Assembly: GCA_965222005.1 (NCBI GenBank)
Contig: OZ244935.1
Coordinates: 3,472,001-3,536,000 of the forward strand
Reading direction: 5' to 3'
Length of the DNA: 64,000 nt
From: CBDCTM01 sp965222005
Lineage (GTDB): Bacteria > Bacteroidota > Bacteroidia > Chitinophagales > Saprospiraceae
Shown here piece after piece: positions 24,812 to 34,183 of the stretch (the first letter of the stretch is position 1; every line of letters starts with the position of its first letter). Under the pieces are notes generated by a model. That model searched no databases and was not told where the DNA came from. It saw only the letters and a list, made by a program, of their open reading frames with translations. A program made the position numbers and the translations under genes.

Positions 24812-25636
24812 TTACATAGTTATAATCTGTTTAGAATATACACCTCCTGTTTTCATATCAATGAGTTCTAAAAAAAGTACACCTTTTTGTAAATTACTTA
24901 TATCGATTGATTTGAAATTACCTTTAAGTTTATTATTGTATATCAATTGACCAGATACATTATAGATTCTAAGCAATAAGTTTTCATATTTTCCTTTAAA
25001 ATGAATTTGGTTATTATAATAGTTTGCTTCAAATTTCGTTATATAGTTGTTTTGAATACTTGATGTTTTATCAATAATAGGAGATAAATTATCGATCATA
25101 ATTGCGGTATAATAGATTGAATCTCCTCCAAATTCTCCATTTTTAAAAAGAATTGCATTGTAGTTATCTTGAGCAATAAATTTTATTTTGTGCCTAGTCC
25201 ATGTTGTATCAATTGGATTTGATAGAATAATTTTTTGCTGGTTAAAGTTACAAGCTTCATGGCTTAGGATGATTTCAAGTAAACCAATGCTATCTGGGAC
25301 TTCAGCATCAATATAAGCTATATCAATCTCAAAAGAATATTCTGTGTTCTTAATAAAATGTTCAGGGAGTTCTTGTCCGATAGCTTCTGGTCTTCCTTCC
25401 CATCCAACTAATATTGCATATGAATTTCCATCGCTTGGTTCAATTCCATATGGTAAGTTATCATCTCCTCCTGTATCTGGTGTTGCATTACAACTAATCC
25501 ATCCAGGAGGAATTAACTCTAAACCAACTTCTCCTTCAAATGATGGGTTAGTGAAATTAATTTGTGATTTGATATGGTAACCTTGAAAGAGGAATATAAT
25601 TAGAAATAAGTGACCAATTATGAATTTATTTTTCAT
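24812..25636 (-). CDS. secreted protein with type IX secretion sorting domain
   Basis: A 274-residue exported protein. An N-terminal signal (IIGHLFLIIFLFQGYHIKSQ) is followed by a jelly-roll-like domain, FTNPSFEGEVGLELIPPGW through AIMIDNLSPI (about 25-190). This resembles the carbohydrate-binding-module-like 'NPSFE...PGW' domains of gliding Bacteroidota. The last 75 residues (NQIHFKGKYENLLLRIYNVSGQLIYNNKL...GVLFLELIDMKTGGVYSKQIITM) match the type A C-terminal sorting domain used by the type IX secretion system. It is probably displayed on or released from the cell surface. It is the only gene in the cassette besides IS481 and supports the Bacteroidota assignment. Confidence 0.85.
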   Translation of the reverse strand: MKNKFIIGHLFLIIFLFQGYHIKSQINFTNPSFEGEVGLELIPPGWISCNATPDTGGDDNLPYGIEPSDGNSYAILVGWEGRPEAIGQELPEHFIKNTEYSFEIDIAYIDAEVPDSIGLLEIILSHEACNFNQQKIILSNPIDTTWTRHKIKFIAQDNYNAILFKNGEFGGDSIYYTAIMIDNLSPIIDKTSSIQNNYITKFEANYYNNQIHFKGKYENLLLRIYNVSGQLIYNNKLKGNFKSIDISNLQKGVLFLELIDMKTGGVYSKQIITM

Positions 25637-25671
25637 TGAATTTCAATTAATTTCCTTAAATTTTTACACGA

Positions 25672-27095
25672 GGGGTGCAACAGACATCGTACACACAGTT
25701 CAATAGACATGGGTTACACTTTTTATTCATAAATATAATACTTTTCTTCCAGAGCAGCCCTGGCTGTGGAGCGTAGCGGAACAGCCAGGGCTGCTGCGAT
25801 TTTAATTTACCCCCCCCGACGCCTTCCGTTCATATCTTTATCAGAATCTAATAAATGATATTTACCCTTTTGAACTTGTTCGCCTTCTTTAAAATATCCC
25901 AGAGGATAATTTCTATAGAATACTTGATAAATTCTATTCCCTAATTTTTTAATTCCGACATATTTACCGATGAGACATCTGCTAATATTCACCCATTCGT
26001 AAGCACCCCATCTGATGGCTCCACTTGCAGTAACTTTCTTGACCATCAAATCGGAATCGTATTCTATTGGAGCTATTTTATCAGACCATTCTCTATTGGA
26101 TAACTGATGAACTTTACCGGGCGTTTTCATATCTAATTTTTCGTGAGGTCGTTCAAAATTATATTCCTTAACAAAGGCATTCATTCGTCTGTTCTGACTT
26201 CTGAGATTATGAGCAGGAGGTTTACAGCAACGAGCTTTAAGATCTTTATGCATACGCTCGTGACGTCCATTTTGGTCAGGTCTGCCTGGATCGGAAAACA
26301 CAGGTTGGATGCCATGATCCAAAAGCCAGTAGGACAAATATCCGTATCCTGCAGGGCTTTGAATGGACGCAAAAGCACTCCCATTGTCCGTATGGAAGTA
26401 TTTTGGTTTTCCATATTGCTTAAAAACTTTTTTGAGGACAGAGATTACATTTTTGGTATTTTCATTATACTGGCCTTGAATATCGAAAATAAATCGAGAA
26501 CAGGAATCGCAAATAGTCAAAGGAAAGCATCGTTTTTTATTACCGAGTAAAAAGGAACCTTTATAATCAGCGGACCAAATTTCGTTACATTGCTGAGGAT
26601 CGAAAACGGGGTAGGAGGGTTCGATTTTTCTTCTTCTCTTTTTGGGTGTAACTAAGCCTTGTCTGATTAAAATATTGTGAATAGTAGTTACACTGGGGAC
26701 TAAATTTTCATCAAATTTTTCAATGACTTTAATTCTGATTTTTTTAGCACCCCAATTTTTTTTACCTCTCCAGAATTTTATTTCATCAATAATGTTTTGA
26801 TCAGTTGAATCAGGACTATTTAAAGGTTTACGAGATCGATCAGCTAAATGGTGGATACCATTTTCTTTATATCTATTAATAATTTTATAGCCAGTTTTTC
26901 TACTGATGCAATAAGCTTCGCACAAGCTATTAAAATAAAATTGTCCGCTTTCCCATTCGCGAATAAAAGCAATTTTTTGATCCATAGGTGTGTTGTTTTT
27001 CCAAGGCATAGCATTTTATTATGCAATTTATGCCTTTTTAAAAGTGTCACCTATGTCTGTTGAACTCTGTCACCTATGTCTGTTGTTCGTACCCC
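25672..27095 (-). mobile_element. IS481-family element, copy 2
   Basis: 1,424 bp, same sequence and ends as 22069-23492. The left flank is ...TTTTTACACGA. The right flank ATTGCAGCCAAC is identical to that of copy 1. No target duplication. Confidence 0.88.
25807..27009 (-). CDS. IS481-family transposase, copy 2
   Basis: 400 residues, identical in sequence to the transposase at 22204-23406: helix-turn-helix N-terminus and DDE core with Asp in WSADYKGSF, Asp in FHTDNGSAF and Glu in GRHERMHKDLK. The gene is intact. It lies upstream of the type IX-sorted protein and points the same way. The stem-loop after the stop (25754-25794) may limit read-through into that gene. Confidence 0.94.
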   Translation of the reverse strand: MPWKNNTPMDQKIAFIREWESGQFYFNSLCEAYCISRKTGYKIINRYKENGIHHLADRSRKPLNSPDSTDQNIIDEIKFWRGKKNWGAKKIRIKVIEKFDENLVPSVTTIHNILIRQGLVTPKKRRRKIEPSYPVFDPQQCNEIWSADYKGSFLLGNKKRCFPLTICDSCSRFIFDIQGQYNENTKNVISVLKKVFKQYGKPKYFHTDNGSAFASIQSPAGYGYLSYWLLDHGIQPVFSDPGRPDQNGRHERMHKDLKARCCKPPAHNLRSQNRRMNAFVKEYNFERPHEKLDMKTPGKVHQLSNREWSDKIAPIEYDSDLMVKKVTASGAIRWGAYEWVNISRCLIGKYVGIKKLGNRIYQVFYRNYPLGYFKEGEQVQKGKYHLLDSDKDMNGRRRGG

Positions 27096-27100
27096 ATTGC

Positions 27101-27168
27101 AGCCAACGGTTTGTGCAAACGCAGTAGCCGACGAATGGAGGCTATTGCCGTTTTGCACTTTGTTAGCC
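27101..27168 (-). other. attC site 18 (short type)
   Basis: 68 bp, minus-strand R'' GGCTAAC and R' GTTGGCT. It ends cassette 27107-27984, which begins GTTAGCCCT. Confidence 0.92.
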
Positions 27169-27174
27169 CTCGTC

Positions 27175-27960
27175 TTATCCTAATTTATAGATAAGTTCAT
27201 CCTTTTTTTCATATCTCTGCTTTATATGGTCCCAATAATAAAGGAATATCCTATTTTCAATCATTTTGATTATAAAGCCTTTATTTTTCAGGTATATATT
27301 ATAGGTATAATTTTCAAACTTAATTTTTTCATTTATTGGAATGCTGAGCACCTTTCTATTAGCTCCTAAATATACTTCAATAGTTATGCTATTTAGAAAA
27401 ATACTTTTACCTACTAAAGAACTAATATCATCATGTCGAGTTGAAATAGATTTTTTCTTGTTAAGAAATGTAGGGGTTTTGGTATAATAAATCGTCAATA
27501 TTTTTCCTATCGGACTTCTGTCTTTATCAAATATTTTAAATTCAAGGTTTTGATGGATATTTTCTTTTTTGCTAATTTGATCAACAAATTTGTGATATAT
27601 AACAAGACTATCTGAAATTACCTCAATCGAATTATCTTTAATTGAAAATTTACCGATTTCACCTCCGATTGTATAACAAACAGGACATGAACTTTCATAC
27701 TCTACGGTATTATTTGGTCTGAAAATATACTTGTAGCACGGTAAGTTTTTAAGATAGTAGAGGTGATCATAATATGGTATTTGAATATCATTTAATGAAT
27801 CTCTTTTAGATATATTTTTTTTAAATATTGTTATACTTTTTCTTGGGTTCTTAAACTCTTCGAATGTTCTCTGGGAATATAGATTATTCAATGTTATCAG
27901 CCAGATAGATGATACAAGTCCTATAGTAATTATATATTTTATATGAGCAATGTATTGCAT
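27175..27960 (-). CDS. exported protein of unknown function
   Basis: A 261-residue protein with an N-terminal hydrophobic segment (IKYIITIGLVSSIWLITLNNLYS) that is a signal peptide or membrane anchor. The rest is Lys/Ile-rich with many predicted strands and contains a CPVC pair (SSCPVCYTIGG, near residue 92) that could form a disulphide or bind metal. No family is recognised. It is the sole gene of the cassette next downstream of the RHS cassette, so an immunity role can be imagined, but nothing in its sequence shows this. The start is ATG 27960, about 20 nt from the cassette boundary. Confidence 0.75.
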   Translation of the reverse strand: MQYIAHIKYIITIGLVSSIWLITLNNLYSQRTFEEFKNPRKSITIFKKNISKRDSLNDIQIPYYDHLYYLKNLPCYKYIFRPNNTVEYESSCPVCYTIGGEIGKFSIKDNSIEVISDSLVIYHKFVDQISKKENIHQNLEFKIFDKDRSPIGKILTIYYTKTPTFLNKKKSISTRHDDISSLVGKSIFLNSITIEVYLGANRKVLSIPINEKIKFENYTYNIYLKNKGFIIKMIENRIFLYYWDHIKQRYEKKDELIYKLG

Positions 27961-27978
27961 GTGCTTTTACTTGATGAG

Positions 27979-28046
27979 GGCTAACGGTCTGGCATACACG
28001 GCGTGGCGACGTTTAGCCGACATGATCGTTGTATGCTATGTTCTCG
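27979..28046 (-). other. attC site 19 (short type)
   Basis: 68 bp, minus-strand R'' CGAGAAC and R' GTTAGCC. It ends the 8.2-kb RHS cassette 27985-36215, which begins GTTCTCGCCA. Confidence 0.92.
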
Positions 28047-28074
28047 CCAGTTTTGATTGTTCTATTGATTTTTT

Positions 28075-31000
28075 TCAAAACAATTCTGATATGCCTAATG
28101 TAAAAACAGCCTTGGCAGTACGTCCAACATCTATTTCATCAGGGTCTAATGTCCATGTCTTTTTTGCATAATCTACTGCTGCACTCCCTCCTTTATAAGC
28201 CCCCCGGCCTAATCCTTCACCAACTTCACTTAGAATAGGGATATTAGCAGCACCGCCAAGAATTGTTGATGACGTATCTCCTAAGCCTAAATTTTTATAT
28301 ATATCTCTATTTCTACGAGCTCTATTTGATAGACTTGTGCTCCAACCTGTTTTTTCATCGATCCAAGTTCCTAAAATATAACCATCATAGAATGCTCCAG
28401 CTACAGGAAGTACCCTAGTACCCACAAAACCCAACGCATCTCCAGCCACGAGAAACCCTCGAGAATATGCAAAGTGTTGTCCAAAAAAAGCTGCCAGTTC
28501 AGCTTCTGCGAAAAATGGGACTCCATATTGAATAGATCCATATATAAAATGTCCTGTCATTCCTCTAACAGTCGGTCCATAGATATAAGGAGGTCTTGGT
28601 CCCGAAGTCCCTGTCATTTCTTTCATGACCCTTCTTCCTACTCGGACATGGGAAACCCTTTCGGTACCCCAATTTCTCGTTCTCGAACCAAGTTCTTGTT
28701 CAAAATGGGGATACAAACCACGATCTGCATATGTATGCGGATTATTATAGGTTTTTCCATCAATTACCCTTGGGTACCCTAAATTCCTGCTTAAAGCATT
28801 CCGTGACTGAAGGGGGCCCATATATCTTGGGTCATTAGTAATTGTTGGATCAAGATTAGTATTCCGACCTATACGCCATTTAAGATAGTGTTGAGCTTGT
28901 TCGCCATGACTATGTGGTATTAAATTTCTCAAGTTTCTTCTTCCGGCAGCTTCTGCTGCTTTAAAATCCGTTCCTGGAGCAGCTTGAGGGAGATCAATTT
29001 TAGGAATATCGGGTAAAGGATTGGGGGTTGTGTAATGCGGAAATCCGTAATTAGGTATTCTGGAATGAACATCACTATTATGATTTTCATTGGTCTGATT
29101 TTCGCTTCTCTCAGTTCCAAATGGATCGATTCCATTTAGGGGATTATTATTGACAAAAGTGTATAAATTGGTGCCATCTTGGTACCCCTTTAAATCTCTT
29201 TGTTGAAACTTCCCGACCTTAGGATCATAAAAGCGAGTAAAAAAATCATATTTACCTATTTCCGGAAACCATTTTTTGCCTTGAAATAAAAATTGTTGGG
29301 AATTACTATTTGGGGAAATAACGGCCCCAAATTCATCATACTCATAAAAATTATCGACCTGATTACCATTCAAAACAAGTCGGACGGATTTTACCAAATC
29401 AGACAGGAGGTAGGAATTTTTTCCTTGGGAACTTATTTGTATGAAATTATCAATACCTGTATCCAACACGTTGGAATTTGTCAGAATTCCATTTTCATAT
29501 TCCTCTATTGGGTTGATGGACTGATACACAAACTGTTTAATAGCACCATTTGACTGTTCCACTACTTTCCTTCCATATGTATCATATGAGAAGGACAACA
29601 CCGTCGCCCCGTTGGAGATGCTGACCACTGAAACCAATTGGTTATTAAAATCATAAATGTATTGGAAGTTCCCATCATTTAACAAATTCCCATTCTTGTC
29701 GTATTGGAATACTTGTCCCTCTATGTTGGTATACTGATCGAGATGATTAGGTATATAATTAATATCATTCAGTCCTGTTTGACTCACCTTAATTCTGTTA
29801 CCCACCAAATCCAACGAGTATTCTTTTTCAATCAGGGGAATTTGTGCCACTAGATTATTTATGATTGACTGCTTATTTTGTATTGGGGTAGCTAATCTAG
29901 AGGAGGCTGGTTTTAAGGTGCTGAAATCCTGTATGGTAGCGGAGTTATCAGACCAAACCCTGGTCAATCTATGCAACTCATCGTACTGAAAAACCTTGGT
30001 AATTTGATTGCTGTTACCTAACTCCGTTTTATGTTGCATATTTCCAACTTCATCAAATAGAAACTGCATTTGAAAGAGGTTACTGCCATTTAGCAAATGG
30101 TCAATACCGATCATCCTGCCACCAAAATCGTAGTTGTATTGTGTAATAGAGTTATTTCCTCTCCTTACTGATTTGCGCTGTAAACCTTCGTATTCAATTG
30201 TAGCAATATGGATGGTATCAGGAATGGTAGGATCACCTGTAAAATTATTACCCTTATTTAATTGTTCTATTTTGGTAATTCTATCCAAAATGTCATGTTG
30301 ATATTGCAATTGTCGACCATCGGGATAGGTAATTTTAATCAAAGCTCCGGTATCATTATAGGTTCGCTCAGTCACAAGAGGTTGAGATGTTAGACCACTC
30401 GTAAATGGTTTTGTTGTTGATATTTCCTTTAATAACCATCCTAAAGAATTGAATTGGTTTTCACCTATCGAAAAGTCATTTTCTGATCTGATTAATTGTC
30501 CCAAGCTGTCATAAGAAAAGTTAGAAAAACTTGCCCCCTCGATAGAGATATTATTTTCTAACTGACTTAAATCTGTTTCCTGATGAATTAATCTACCCAG
30601 TTGATCTCTCTGGAAAAGCTGAATCAGACCGTTCCTATCTTGATAAATACTTAACATACCTGAAAAATCATATTCTTTTCTGTCTCCGCTTAAATCAGGT
30701 AAAATAGTCTTTATGTTTTTTCCGAGAGAATTGTATTCAAACGTAGTTTTTCTTCCCATAGCGTCGGTTTGACCAACTAACAGATCATCCAAGTCGTATT
30801 GGTAGGATATGGAAACAGGAACTTGGGGGGGTGGATTGACCTGTGTGTTTAGATGTTGAGTTGTTTTCAATAACCGCCCAAATACATCGTACTCATGTTC
30901 CGTTTCCTCACCCAATGCATTAATAGCTTTCTCCAACAAACCTCTTGTATCATATTTAAATACCGATTTATTGCCAATTGAATTGGTTGTCTCAACAACC

Positions 31001-34000
31001 CGGTTGAGTTCATCGTAAATGTTTTCATTTGCAAAAAATCGATTTCCTGTTTTAACACCACTTTCATTTCTGATAACTTCCATTCTGTCCATACGAATGA
31101 CATTGCCGACAATGTCATAAGTAAAACTTACTTCATTTCCATAGGGGTCAATTTGCTTTATCTTGCGCCCAAGAAGATCGTATTCTTGGATATATTCCCT
31201 GTTACTTTGATCAATCGTTTTCACAAGCCTCCCTCCTATGTCATAAAAGAATTTGCTAACTAAGAGTTTTCCTATCCCAGTATTTAAATATGAGTCATCT
31301 GGATTATTGACGATCTCAATATTACTATCGAAAAGATTGACTCCTTTCTCCACAAGTCGACCTAACTCATCATAATGAAATTCAGTCCTTGATCGCAATA
31401 CATATTCGCCGTTTGTAATCATTTCAAAAAAACGTTTGGTCTGAATATTCCCGAGCTTGTCGTATGATAAACAGGTTACATTACCTTCTGAATTGATAGC
31501 TTTTGTAATTCTTCCAATAGCATCATACTGCATTCGATGAATTCCTCTGCGTTCGTCTATTACCCTAATCACCCTACCTTCGGCATCATAATATTTTTTT
31601 ATGTTTATGCCAATGCCTCCGTAATCCACTATTTCCTTAAATGGGAAAGATCGCTCATTGTAAATAACTTTAGTCTTTCGCCCTCCGGTCGAAAGGGTTA
31701 GGGCTGGACGATTGGCACCATCAAAGACGGTTCTTCCAATTTTATAATTGGTATCGTGAGTATCTCCAGTTATTGTTTTGACAAGCCTGAATTCCTGATC
31801 ATATTTAAATGTCGTTTTTAGAAAGGAATTTTCTATCAAAGCACCTGCACTATCTTTCACCTCCTGCAATTCTTGTGAAAGATTACCGGATCGATTATAT
31901 TTCCTTTTAGTAACAATACTGAATGGTAGAGTGGATATAAGCTCTATTATTTGATTTAACTCATTAATTTTTGCTTCGCCAATAAACCTTCCATCCTGGT
32001 TTTCATAAAACCGAGGCTCCATTACTTTAATTACCCTGCCCAAATTGTCTCTTTCTACCCCGCTTTGGATATTGAAACCAGTTGGATCTAAAATTGTCTT
32101 TTCTAGCATCCCTTCGAGGGTATCATTAGTGAAGTATTCCATTTTTGAAACCAAACCATTGGCATCCTCTGAACTTAGTAATCTTCCTCTATTGTCATAT
32201 GCAAGAAACCTAGATATAGAAGAACCTATAACTGAACCGTCTGGTAAGGTTACAGAAGGGAGGTGGATGCTATCCAGTAAGTAGAAATTCCATCCAGCTT
32301 GATCTTTATATCTAAATGTTGTCAGATGGGAAATATAAGAATCATCTTCTGCGAAATCCGGGTTTGGGTTTTCAGTATATCTTGGATCAGAAATAGAAAG
32401 TGGCTGCCCAAATTCGGGCTCGAATGTGAACTTTTGAACAATATCCTCCTCACTAACGGAGAAAATATCTGGAAATATATCTTTTGACCATAACCCTTGA
32501 GCTATATTGAGGGATTGAATAGTATAATATTTCCCACGTCTGACAATTGCTATTAGTCGATTGAAGCTTTGCCTGGTTTGAAATGTAAGATTATCGTCTT
32601 CAGTTGGAGTGTAATCATTGCCTATTTGATACTTTCGTTCATAATAGTCTCTTTCATATAAAAATTGGGTGATGATTCCGGTTGGACTTATTGAACCCAC
32701 CAAATTCCCATCTTGATTATAGCGGTAATGTGAGGAGATTAATCTTGGAATACCATTAATCCTGGCATATTCTTCCTTGAAAACCATGTTACCATATCTA
32801 TTGAAAAGATATCTAATTTGATGTCCGGTACGTGTTGTTTCTATTGTTTGATGTGCTGGCCGTTGGTGTGCTGGATAGGGAAAAGAAAAATCCTCAATTA
32901 CATCCGAATATTCCAGGTATGTTTCACCACTCCCTTGCCGTTGTCTAATAACCCGATTAAAGCTCAGTAAATTTGGCTCTGTTCCGTATTCATTTTCCAG
33001 ATAGATTTGACCGGATGCATCGATGATTCTCAAGAGATTGTGTTGCTGTGCACTGGTACCAAACTGATAAGAAGAATACTCAAAACATGTTGTCAGCCCT
33101 CTTGGATAATCTTGGGTGGAAGGGGTAGTGACGGCTACCAAATCTCCCATGTCATCGTAGGTGTATTTCCAGGAACGATTAGTAAAGTCCGTAATTTTTA
33201 CAATTCGATTTTTATAATCATAATTGAAGAATACAGTCCTTACAGGACTGTTTACATCAACTTTGAAAAGTAATGAGTTTTGGTAGTGAAATTGAAGATA
33301 GTTGCCAAACCTGTCTTCAATTCTATCAATTAATAAAATATCGGCTCTTGTGGAAAGATTGTCTAAGTAGCGAAACTCTATCCCATCTGAACTTCTCCAT
33401 ATAAACTGACCATTTCGTTCAAAAATGATCCCGTCCTCTCCGAATTCAGCAAACCAGTAATTATGAATTGAATGCCTTTGATATGTTATTTCCCTCAGTG
33501 CCCCATTGGACCGAAAGACTATATTAGCATCGCCACTTAACCTAAGCCATAGGTTGAAGTTATGGTCCCAATTAAATCCTAGAACACCGATGTAATCAGA
33601 GAGTTGGGAATAGTTTCTTGTAAAAGAAAATTTTATCCCTGCACCATCAATGACTAAATCAGTAGAAGAATAAACAAAATTTCCATTGAATAAATTGATC
33701 GGATCAGCACCCGTTTTAGTATTGTTATTTTGCGACACTTCAGAAGCCTCAGAATTATTGCTCTCGGTATGCTCCGGAGGAATACTCACCCCCTGTCTTT
33801 GTTGTAAAGTATAGTACTCTTGATATTTTTCTTTAATTACATTAAATGCAATTTCATTCAATTTATTTACAACATCTTGATCAACTCCTGTAATTGTAAA
33901 TCCTGTACCTGTCAGCAATTGCATCTTAAGATCTTCTGCTGAGGATGAAGGAGGAAGGCTTTGATAGTTTTGCTTGAAGAATATATCAATTTTTTCCTTG

Positions 34001-34170
34001 AGAACGTCTTCACTTGCATTTCCCTTCACTAATGAAACGATCTCCTCTAATGTTAGGGGAATAAAATATGGGGACGATGCTGGAGTGTTGCTTTCTTTTC
34101 CATTAGGCATAGACAATCCTTTTAAGAGTGAAAAAATCGTTGAGCGCATTGAAAAATCTTCAATACGCAC
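28075..34170 (-). CDS. RHS/YD-repeat protein with variable C-terminal domain
   Basis: A 2,031-residue giant protein. The start may be GTG 34170, ATG 34149 or ATG 34110. There is no signal peptide. Residues 1-150 are unique. DPINLFNGNF (156-165) opens the DUF6531-type entry. Dozens of YD repeats follow (for example YDELGRLVEKG, YDVFGRLLKTT), which build the beta-cocoon shell. The conserved RHS-associated core ends in FYDPKVGKFQQRDLKGYQ (about 1646) and NPLNGIDPFG (about 1680). The last 350 residues are a variable domain, as in polymorphic toxins. They hold a His-containing polar part (HSHGEQAQHYLKW) and long hydrophobic segments (about 1870-1930). Toxin type is not identified. It follows the 517-residue gene by 13 nt. 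No immunity gene follows it in the cassette. Confidence 0.9.
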   Translation of the reverse strand: MRIEDFSMRSTIFSLLKGLSMPNGKESNTPASSPYFIPLTLEEIVSLVKGNASEDVLKEKIDIFFKQNYQSLPPSSSAEDLKMQLLTGTGFTITGVDQDVVNKLNEIAFNVIKEKYQEYYTLQQRQGVSIPPEHTESNNSEASEVSQNNNTKTGADPINLFNGNFVYSSTDLVIDGAGIKFSFTRNYSQLSDYIGVLGFNWDHNFNLWLRLSGDANIVFRSNGALREITYQRHSIHNYWFAEFGEDGIIFERNGQFIWRSSDGIEFRYLDNLSTRADILLIDRIEDRFGNYLQFHYQNSLLFKVDVNSPVRTVFFNYDYKNRIVKITDFTNRSWKYTYDDMGDLVAVTTPSTQDYPRGLTTCFEYSSYQFGTSAQQHNLLRIIDASGQIYLENEYGTEPNLLSFNRVIRQRQGSGETYLEYSDVIEDFSFPYPAHQRPAHQTIETTRTGHQIRYLFNRYGNMVFKEEYARINGIPRLISSHYRYNQDGNLVGSISPTGIITQFLYERDYYERKYQIGNDYTPTEDDNLTFQTRQSFNRLIAIVRRGKYYTIQSLNIAQGLWSKDIFPDIFSVSEEDIVQKFTFEPEFGQPLSISDPRYTENPNPDFAEDDSYISHLTTFRYKDQAGWNFYLLDSIHLPSVTLPDGSVIGSSISRFLAYDNRGRLLSSEDANGLVSKMEYFTNDTLEGMLEKTILDPTGFNIQSGVERDNLGRVIKVMEPRFYENQDGRFIGEAKINELNQIIELISTLPFSIVTKRKYNRSGNLSQELQEVKDSAGALIENSFLKTTFKYDQEFRLVKTITGDTHDTNYKIGRTVFDGANRPALTLSTGGRKTKVIYNERSFPFKEIVDYGGIGINIKKYYDAEGRVIRVIDERRGIHRMQYDAIGRITKAINSEGNVTCLSYDKLGNIQTKRFFEMITNGEYVLRSRTEFHYDELGRLVEKGVNLFDSNIEIVNNPDDSYLNTGIGKLLVSKFFYDIGGRLVKTIDQSNREYIQEYDLLGRKIKQIDPYGNEVSFTYDIVGNVIRMDRMEVIRNESGVKTGNRFFANENIYDELNRVVETTNSIGNKSVFKYDTRGLLEKAINALGEETEHEYDVFGRLLKTTQHLNTQVNPPPQVPVSISYQYDLDDLLVGQTDAMGRKTTFEYNSLGKNIKTILPDLSGDRKEYDFSGMLSIYQDRNGLIQLFQRDQLGRLIHQETDLSQLENNISIEGASFSNFSYDSLGQLIRSENDFSIGENQFNSLGWLLKEISTTKPFTSGLTSQPLVTERTYNDTGALIKITYPDGRQLQYQHDILDRITKIEQLNKGNNFTGDPTIPDTIHIATIEYEGLQRKSVRRGNNSITQYNYDFGGRMIGIDHLLNGSNLFQMQFLFDEVGNMQHKTELGNSNQITKVFQYDELHRLTRVWSDNSATIQDFSTLKPASSRLATPIQNKQSIINNLVAQIPLIEKEYSLDLVGNRIKVSQTGLNDINYIPNHLDQYTNIEGQVFQYDKNGNLLNDGNFQYIYDFNNQLVSVVSISNGATVLSFSYDTYGRKVVEQSNGAIKQFVYQSINPIEEYENGILTNSNVLDTGIDNFIQISSQGKNSYLLSDLVKSVRLVLNGNQVDNFYEYDEFGAVISPNSNSQQFLFQGKKWFPEIGKYDFFTRFYDPKVGKFQQRDLKGYQDGTNLYTFVNNNPLNGIDPFGTERSENQTNENHNSDVHSRIPNYGFPHYTTPNPLPDIPKIDLPQAAPGTDFKAAEAAGRRNLRNLIPHSHGEQAQHYLKWRIGRNTNLDPTITNDPRYMGPLQSRNALSRNLGYPRVIDGKTYNNPHTYADRGLYPHFEQELGSRTRNWGTERVSHVRVGRRVMKEMTGTSGPRPPYIYGPTVRGMTGHFIYGSIQYGVPFFAEAELAAFFGQHFAYSRGFLVAGDALGFVGTRVLPVAGAFYDGYILGTWIDEKTGWSTSLSNRARRNRDIYKNLGLGDTSSTILGGAANIPILSEVGEGLGRGAYKGGSAAVDYAKKTWTLDPDEIDVGRTAKAVFTLGISELF

Positions 34171-34183
34171 CTATTCTTCAATT

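Noticed and set aside
30867..31118. Short ORFs on either strand within the RHS gene (for example 28474-28782, 30867-31118, 33007-33273)
   Set aside because: They are shadows of the 2,031-codon frame, with no start signals and with codon use set by the main frame.
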